Source of the DNA: Conus ventricosus
Taxonomy: Eukaryota; Mollusca; Gastropoda; Neogastropoda; Conidae
DNA length: 12,500 nt
Reading direction: 5' to 3'
NCBI GenBank assembly: GCA_018398815.1
Contig: CM031610.1
Location: forward strand, 39,061,311 to 39,073,810
Numbering within the stretch: the first letter of the stretch is position 1; every line of letters starts with the position of its first letter. This document shows, in pieces, positions 7,701 through 12,500 of the stretch. A program made the position numbers and the translations under genes. The notes beneath the pieces were generated by a model, which saw only the letters and a list, made by a program, of their open reading frames with translations, was not told where the DNA came from and did no database searches.

Positions 7701-8392
7701 AACTAGTATTCTTCCCGCAAGTTTTAGCTGTCTTCAAAGAAGAAGTTGGCATGGGTATATAAATATTGTCCTGTCAGAACAGCGTAAAAAGAAATGAGCA
7801 TACACATGTAATTGATTATAAACTCGGTTTCGTAACAACACGGATTAATTGGAAAAAAAAAATCGCCGAGCATTCTTTCCGGGTCAGCATTTTAAAAAGA
7901 AATTGTATTTCTTTTTCGTTTCTTACAGTCAGCTGCGCGCACAGTCTCCGCCTTTTTTTTTTTTTTTTGTCCCTCGCCAATCCCATGCATTATTTTTCCC
8001 CTAGCCCCCTCCCCCCCCCACCCCCCCCCACCCCTCTCTCGGTTACCTGCAGGAATGTCGCAATCCCACGATTTGTGTGGCAAGGCGTCAAAACGTGGCG
8101 GGCAAGTACAGTAAAAGTCCTCACAGTGAATTGCTACGGTTTAAAATCGCGACATCTCACGTGGTAGGAAGGCAGGGTGGGTGGGGGGTGCTTCCATGTT
8201 TTGTTTTGTTTTTGCGACGTCATGTGTGACGCGTGGACCGTGGGAAAGGAGTGTAGGGGAGAGGAGGAGGAGGAGGAGGAGGAGGGAAGCGGCTCTACGA
8301 TTTTTCTGCCTTTGCGGAGATGACTTGCCCGCGTGTATAATACATCCTGGTGAGGCGAATCTTGTGAATGACTCCCGACAGGCAGTCATCTC
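7701..8392. other. Unique sequence with poly-T, poly-C and (GGA)n
   Basis: No gene is recognised. T16 lies at 7953-7968. A C-rich stretch at 8005-8034 holds two C9 runs. (GGA)n lies at about 8261-8286. A TATATAAA string at about 7755-7762 has no coding sequence or initiator context downstream. The last 20 bp before the minisatellite contain CCGACAGGCAGTC, which partly resembles the monomer start CCGACAGGCTCCT and may be a degenerate edge unit. Confidence 0.5.
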
Positions 8393-9521
8393 GTCCGACA
8401 GGCTCCTTCTCCAGCTGTTTGGTTTAATCATATGGGGGAAGTCTTTGATTTATTCGTCCGACAGGCTCCTTCTCCAGCTGTTTGGTTTAATCATATGGGG
8501 AAGTCTTTGATTTATTCGTCCGACAGGCTCCTTCTCCAGCTGTTTGGTTTAATCATATGGGGGAAGTCTTTGATTTATTCGTCCGACAGGCTCCTTCTCC
8601 AGCTGTTTGGTTTAATCATATGGGGAAGTCTTTGATTTATTCGTCCGACAGGCTCCTTCTCCAGCTTTTGGTTTAATTTATATGGGGAAGTCTTTTATTT
8701 ATTCGTCCGACAGGCTCCTTCTCCAGCTGTTTGGTTTAATCATATGGGGGAAGTCTTTGATTTATTCGTCCGACAGGCTCCTTCTCCAGCTGTTTGGTTT
8801 AATCATATGGGGAAGTCTTTGATTTATTCGTCCGACAGCTCTTCTCAGCTGTTTGTTTAATCATATGGGGAAGTCTTTGATTTATTCGTCCGACAGGCTC
8901 CTTCTCCAGCTGTTTGGTTTAATCATATGGGGGGAAATCTTTGATTTATTCGTCCGACAGGCGCCTTCTCCAGCTGTTTGGTTTAATCATATGGGGGAAG
9001 TCTTTGATTTATTCGTCCGACAGGCTCCTTCTCCAGCTGTTTGGTTTAATCATATGGGGGAATTGGTTAATCATATGGGGAAGTCTTTGATTTATTCGTC
9101 CGACAGGCTCCTTCTCCAGCTGTTTGGTTTAATCATATTGGGGAAGTCTTTGATTTATTCGTCCGACAGGCTCCTTCTCCAGCTGTTTGGTTTAATCATA
9201 TGGGGGAAGTCTTTGATTTATTCGTCCGACAGGCTCCTTCTCCAGCTGTTTGGTTTAGTCATATGGGGAAGTCTTTGATTTATTCGTCCGACAGGCTCCT
9301 TCTCCAGCTGTTTGGTTTAATCATATGGGGGAAGTCTTTGATTTATCGTCGACAGCTCCTTCTCAGCTGTTTGGTTAATCATAGGGAAGTCTTTGATTTA
9401 TTCGTCCGACAGGCTCCTTCTCCACTGTTTGTTTAATCATATGGGGGAAGTCTTTGATTTATTCGTCCGACAGGCTCCTTCTCCACGGTTGGGTTAACAT
9501 ATGGGGAGTCTTTGATTTATT
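8393..9521. repeat. 62/63-bp minisatellite array, 18 units
   Basis: Tandem array whose monomer starts GTCCGACAGGCTCCTTCTCC, continues AGCTGTTTGGTTTAATCATA and ends with TGGGG(G)AAGTCTTTGATTTATTC. Unit starts are at 8393, 8456, 8518, 8581, 8643, 8705, 8768, 8830, 8888, 8952, 9015, 9098, 9161, 9224, 9286, 9348, 9404 and 9465. Most units are nearly identical and differ by G4 versus G5 after CATAT, giving 62 or 63 bp. Units starting at 8830, 9348, 9404 and 9465 carry several single-base losses. The unit starting at 9015 is 83 bp because about 20 bp around TTAATCATATGGGG is duplicated. Open frames of 67-141 codons run through it (repeating SLIYSSDRLLLQLFGLIIWGK), but the 62-bp units shift phase, so coding is not supported. 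Confidence 0.97.
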
Positions 9522-9620
9522 ATTTTTTTTTGCTGGTAAACAAATCCTGTCTTTTGGGCGGTTTTCTTACTCTTAACAAGAAAAAAAAAGGGGGGGGGGG
9601 GAGAAAGGATGATGAGGGGT
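9522..9620. repeat. Junction with T8, A9 and G12 homopolymers
   Basis: Directly after the minisatellite comes a T8 run (about 9523-9530), short unique sequence, then A9 (9581-9589) joined to G12 (9590-9601). The A9G12 stretch continues into purine-rich GAGAAAGGATGATGAGGGG. Confidence 0.85.
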
Positions 9621-9651
9621 GAGTGAGTGAGAGAGAGAGGAGAGAGAGAGA

Positions 9652-9684
<33 letters not shown>

Positions 9685-9690
9685 AGAGAG
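9621..9690. repeat. (GA)n microsatellite
   Basis: GA repeat opening with GTGAGTGA units and carrying GG and AAG interruptions, ending at 9690. Glu/Arg- and Ser/Leu-rich frames across it are artefacts. Confidence 0.95.
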
Positions 9691-9860
9691 AATTTGCGAT
9701 ATTTTAACTCCTGGAAAAAACAGCAACAAACAACAAAAAAACAACGGACAGAAGACAGACGCGCGCGCGGGTGCACACTCATACAAACATTTACAAATAA
9801 TTGCGCGTGCACGCATGCACGCGTACACACACACAAAACACTGACTGACTGACTGACTGA
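9691..9860. repeat. A-rich segment, CG/CA alternating tracts and (CTGA)5
   Basis: Contains CAACAAAC-type A-rich sequence, a GCGCGCGCG run near 9761, a CACGCATGCACGCGTACACACACAC stretch in purine-pyrimidine alternation (about 9809-9834) and a perfect (CTGA)5 at 9841-9860. No gene is seen. Confidence 0.75.
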
Positions 9861-10080
9861 AACTATTTACTGTCAGATTAACATATTGTTGTACTGACAT
9901 TAAAAAAACCCACCCTCAATCAATTAATGAGAAACCAAAATAATAGAAGTAACATCTGAATGACATAAAAAATCATAAAGGAAACTTAACAGGGACACAT
10001 TTAACATTATAAGTAAAATAATAAAATCAGAAATTGTAATGATAAAACACTTTACATCTTAACTGTACTGAAAATTGAAA
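9861..10080. other. AT-rich segment, no gene recognised
   Basis: About 220 bp of strongly AT-rich sequence between (CTGA)5 and (CT)n. It has no open frame with recognisable content. Because it sits beside a short-repeat tail-like tract it could be the 3' end of another retroelement, but nothing coding supports this. Confidence 0.45.
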
Positions 10081-10093
10081 ATCTCTCTTTCTG

Positions 10094-10155
<62 letters not shown>
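10081..10155. repeat. (CT)n microsatellite
   Basis: Begins ATCTCTCTTTCTGTCTC and becomes pure (CT)n to about 10155. It leads directly into the T-free segment. Confidence 0.95.
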
Positions 10156-10158
<3 letters not shown>

Positions 10159-10164
10159 ACAAAT

Positions 10165-10314
10165 CACCACCACAAAAAAAAAAAAAAAACAAAAAAAAAA
10201 AAAACAAAGACCCCCCCCCCCGCCCCCCGAAAAAACAACAACAACAACAAAACAAACAAAAAACAAAAACAAAAAACAAAAACAAAACAAAAAACAAAAA
10301 ACACCGAAACAAGA
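10165..10314. repeat. T-free A/C-rich low-complexity tract
   Basis: 150 bp with no T and only five G on the plus strand. It has two long A runs (about 10174-10204), C11 with a nearby C6 (about 10211-10228), (AAC)-like units and then repeated CAAAAA/CAAAAC units to about 10302. Lys- and Phe/Val-rich frames over it are artefacts. The A-rich parts could come from retroelement tails that expanded by slippage. Confidence 0.9.
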
Positions 10315-10819
10315 TGGGTGCTCTTGACACGATTTATCGCCAATGGCGAGGAACCGTGAGGGCGCCCACGTGTTGTCACGAAGACGAGTAATCCACAATG
10401 CCTTTGTGGGACTTACCACGCTTTGACATATTGCGGCCATGTGTGTGGGCATCCTGCTTCTCCTCCCCCATTACCTCCACACCCGCTCCCTCCACTCCGC
10501 CCCATGTTTTTATTGGCGACAAATTGTGCGGTTGCCACAGTGGGCGGTGATACCAACTCTCCTCTCTGTTAGGTATGTTTTTGTTTGTTTGTTGTTTTTT
10601 GATTTTGAATCTTTTTTTTTGTTTTGAATTAAGAAAATTCACACATTGTTGCTCTAAACGATTACGAACTGCTTTGTCACTGTCAACATTTGTTTGAAGG
10701 TGTTGATTACGTGGACTTGCGGACCTTTTGTCCTATCTTATTCATGTTTTATAAACACGGTGTGGCACAGTTATTTAAAGGAAATTCTGTTTAAACCAAA
10801 CGTACTCCCATTAAAGACT
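10315..10819. other. Unique sequence, no gene recognised
   Basis: Ordinary composition with some CpG (GAGGGCGCCCACGTG near 10359) and a T-rich stretch at about 10580-10622. Frames of 62-141 codons on both strands extend out of adjacent low-complexity DNA and show no domain. No RNA gene is recognised. Confidence 0.5.
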
Positions 10820-10841
10820 TACACACACACACACACACACA

Positions 10842-10919
<78 letters not shown>

Positions 10920-10943
10920 TCTCTCTCTCTCTCTCTCTCTGTG

Positions 10944-11016
<73 letters not shown>
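10820..11016. repeat. (CA)n-(CT)n-(CA)n compound microsatellite
   Basis: About 49 CA units with one CC break near 10849, then TT, (CT)10 at 10921-10940, GTGT, and about 36 further CA units to 11016. It is the largest dinucleotide tract in the window and lies about 150 bp left of the satellite array. Confidence 0.98.
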
Positions 11017-11021
<5 letters not shown>

Positions 11022-11164
11022 TGATGTCAGCCCTGATATGGCCCTTCGCAGACGGCTGGGCTATAAGCATCTACACTCTGATAGGCACATAAATGCAAAC
11101 AAACATAAATGCAAACAAGATGCAAAGCATATAAACGCACTCCCAGTTTAACCTGAATACGCGT
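11017..11164. other. Short unique spacer before the satellite
   Basis: Contains a direct repeat of ACATAAATGCAAACA (about 11087-11117) and a related AGATGCAAAGCATATAAAC. There is no gene. A short plus-strand frame that starts upstream and ends here comes from the CA repeat. Confidence 0.55.
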
Positions 11165-12500
11165 GAGATATTCCATAAAGAGGAAAAACCGTCTTGGGCT
11201 GGTGTAACCGTTAGTAATGGCTATTCTGGTAAACATCGGCTATCGTCTGTGAGCTAAAATGAACATACTTACAAATTTTCAGAAAGATCGGCCAAGAACT
11301 TTCTGAGATTTTCCATAAAGAAGAAAACCATTATGGACCGTTAGTAACGGCTATAACAGTAAACTTAAACATCGGGCATCATCCGTGACCCATAATGAAC
11401 ATATCTACAAATTTTCAGAAATATCGGCCACGTACTTTCTGAGATATTCCATAAAGAAGAAAAACCGTTACAGGCCGTTACAGCCGTTAGTAACGGCTAT
11501 TACGGCAAACTAAAACATCGGGCATCATCCGTAACCAATAATGAAGATACCTGCTAATTCTCACAAAGATCGGCCAAGTACTTTCTGAGATATTCCATAA
11601 AGACGAAAAGCGTTACAGGCCGTTACAGCCGTTAGTAACGGCTATAACGGTAAACTAAAACATCGGGCATCATCCGTAACCCATAGTGAACATACCGCAA
11701 ATGTTCACAAAGATCGGCCAAGTACTTCTGAGATATTCCATAAAGAAAAAAAACAACGTTACAGGCCGTTACAGCCGTTAGTAATGGCTATAACGGGGTA
11801 AACTAAAACATCAGGCATCATCCTTGCTCCATAATGAACATACCTGCTAATTTTCACAAAGATCGGCCAAGTACTTTCTGAGAAAGTACATGAAGAAAAA
11901 CAACCGTTACAGGCCGTTACAGCTGTTAGTAACAGCTATAACGGTAAACTAAAACATCGGGCATTATTCGTGACCCATAATGAACATACCTGCTAATGTT
12001 CACAAAGATCGGCCAAGTGCTTTCTGAGATATTCCATGAAGAAGAAAAAGCGTTACAGACCGTTACAGCCGTTAGTAACAGTATAACGGTAAACTAAAAC
12101 ATCGGACATTATTTGTGACCCATAATGAACATACCTACAAATTTTCAAAAAGATCGGCCAAGTGCTTTCTGAGATATTCTATAAAGAAGAAAAACCGTTA
12201 CAGGCCGTTACAGCCGTTAGTAACAGCTATAACGGGGTAAAATAAAACATCGGGCATCATTCGTGACCCATAATGAACATACCTGCTAATTTTCACAAAG
12301 ATCAGCCAAGTACTTTCTGAGATATTCCATAAAGAAGAAAAAGCGTTACAGACCGCTACAGCCGTTAGTAACGGCTGTAACGGTAAACTAAAACATCGGG
12401 CATCATCCGTGACCTATAATGAACATACCTACAAATTTTCAGAGAGATCGGCCAAGTGCTTTCTGAGATATTCTATAAAGAAGAAAAACCGTTACAGACC
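11165..12500. repeat. 146-bp satellite array, about 9 units, open at right edge
   Basis: Tandem array with unit starts (GAGATATTCCATAAAG-like) at 11165, 11305, 11441, 11587, 11730, 11880, 12026, 12171, 12319 and 12465. Unit lengths are 140, 136, 146, 143, 150, 146, 145, 148 and 146 bp, plus a partial last unit. Conserved blocks in order are GAGATATTCCATAAAGAAGA, CCGTTACAGGCCGTTACAG, CCGTTAGTAACGGCTATAAC, AAACTAAAACATCGGGCATC, CCCATAATGAACATACCT and CACAAAGATCGGCCAAGTAC. The first two units are the most diverged and lack the doubled GTTACAGGCC segment, as expected at an array edge. The array continues past the window, so total size is unknown. It could be dispersed satellite DNA or the tandem core of a larger mobile element. 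Confidence 0.97.
11475..11505. repeat. Nested palindrome in satellite unit (representative copy)
   Basis: CCGTTA-C-AGCCGTTA-G-TAACGGCT-A-TTACGG. The inner arms (AGCCGTTA 11482-11489, TAACGGCT 11491-11498) are perfect, and the outer arms differ by one base in this copy. The arrangement recurs in the later units at about 11620, 11766, 11914, 12060, 12205 and 12354. In the unit near 12357-12379 the arms extend to 11 perfect bp (TACAGCCGTTA and TAACGGCTGTA). Such a sequence could extrude as a cruciform or fold as a hairpin if transcribed; either is inference. Confidence 0.85.

Noticed and set aside
7755..7762. TATATAAA as a promoter TATA box
   Set aside because: No open frame with coding character or other promoter element follows; AT-rich octamers are expected by chance.
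8432..9436. Repeated 21-residue open frames (SLIYSSDRLLLQLFGLIIWGK)
   Set aside because: Only the 63-bp monomers keep phase; 62-bp monomers shift the frame and the frames end within the array. This is a minisatellite, not a repeat protein.
11165..12500. Regular repeat with palindromes resembling a CRISPR array
   Set aside because: Whole 146-bp monomers are similar, with no short constant repeat separated by unrelated spacers, no cas genes, and the surrounding DNA is eukaryotic.

Overview
This is a stretch of animal nuclear DNA, apparently intergenic and dominated by repeats. I find no host protein-coding gene, no rRNA and no intact tRNA. The evidence for a eukaryote is a decayed APE-type non-LTR (LINE) retrotransposon on the minus strand, a fragment with a Pol III B box that looks like a tRNA-derived SINE, long di- and tetranucleotide microsatellites, and two tandem arrays. 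The mixture (LINE with a (TCATTG)n-like 3' tail, very abundant CA/GA/CTAT microsatellites, long C/G homopolymers, 146-bp satellite) suggests a marine lophotrochozoan, most likely a mollusc and perhaps a gastropod. That assignment is inference; no marker gene in the window proves it.

Layout, left to right. 1-630: unique, non-coding by inspection. 634-1145: compound (TGTC)/(ATCC)/(ATCT) microsatellite. 1150-2850: unique sequence broken by poly-C tracts. 2860-3384: four alternating blocks of (TG)n and (GA)n. 3385-6499: a 5'-truncated LINE, minus strand, read from 6499 down to 3385. It keeps the end of the endonuclease domain, the linker, a reverse transcriptase, a C-terminal Cys-rich domain, a 3' UTR, AATAAA, a small terminal hairpin and a hexanucleotide tail. 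The reading frame is broken by many small indels, so the copy is dead as it reads here. (GA)n lies on both sides, so the element appears to have landed inside a GA microsatellite. 6600-7490: unique, with a 60-bp homopurine tract and a CpG-rich patch. About 7490-7700: candidate SINE fragment. 7700-8390: unique, with poly-T, poly-C and (GGA)n.

8393-9521: 18 copies of a 62/63-bp minisatellite. 9590-9690: G12 and (GA)n. 9841-10080: (CTGA)5 and an AT-rich stretch. 10090-10314: (CT)n followed by a 150-bp stretch with no T on the plus strand. 10820-11016: (CA)n-(CT)n-(CA)n. 11165-12500: about nine copies of a 146-bp satellite, each with a nested direct/inverted repeat around CCGTTA/TAACGG. The array runs off the right edge.

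No genes act together here as a pathway. The only coding information is the LINE relic. The most interesting structure is the 146-bp satellite with its recurring palindrome. Next are the LINE insertion inside a GA microsatellite and the long poly-C/G runs, some of which lie inside mobile elements.
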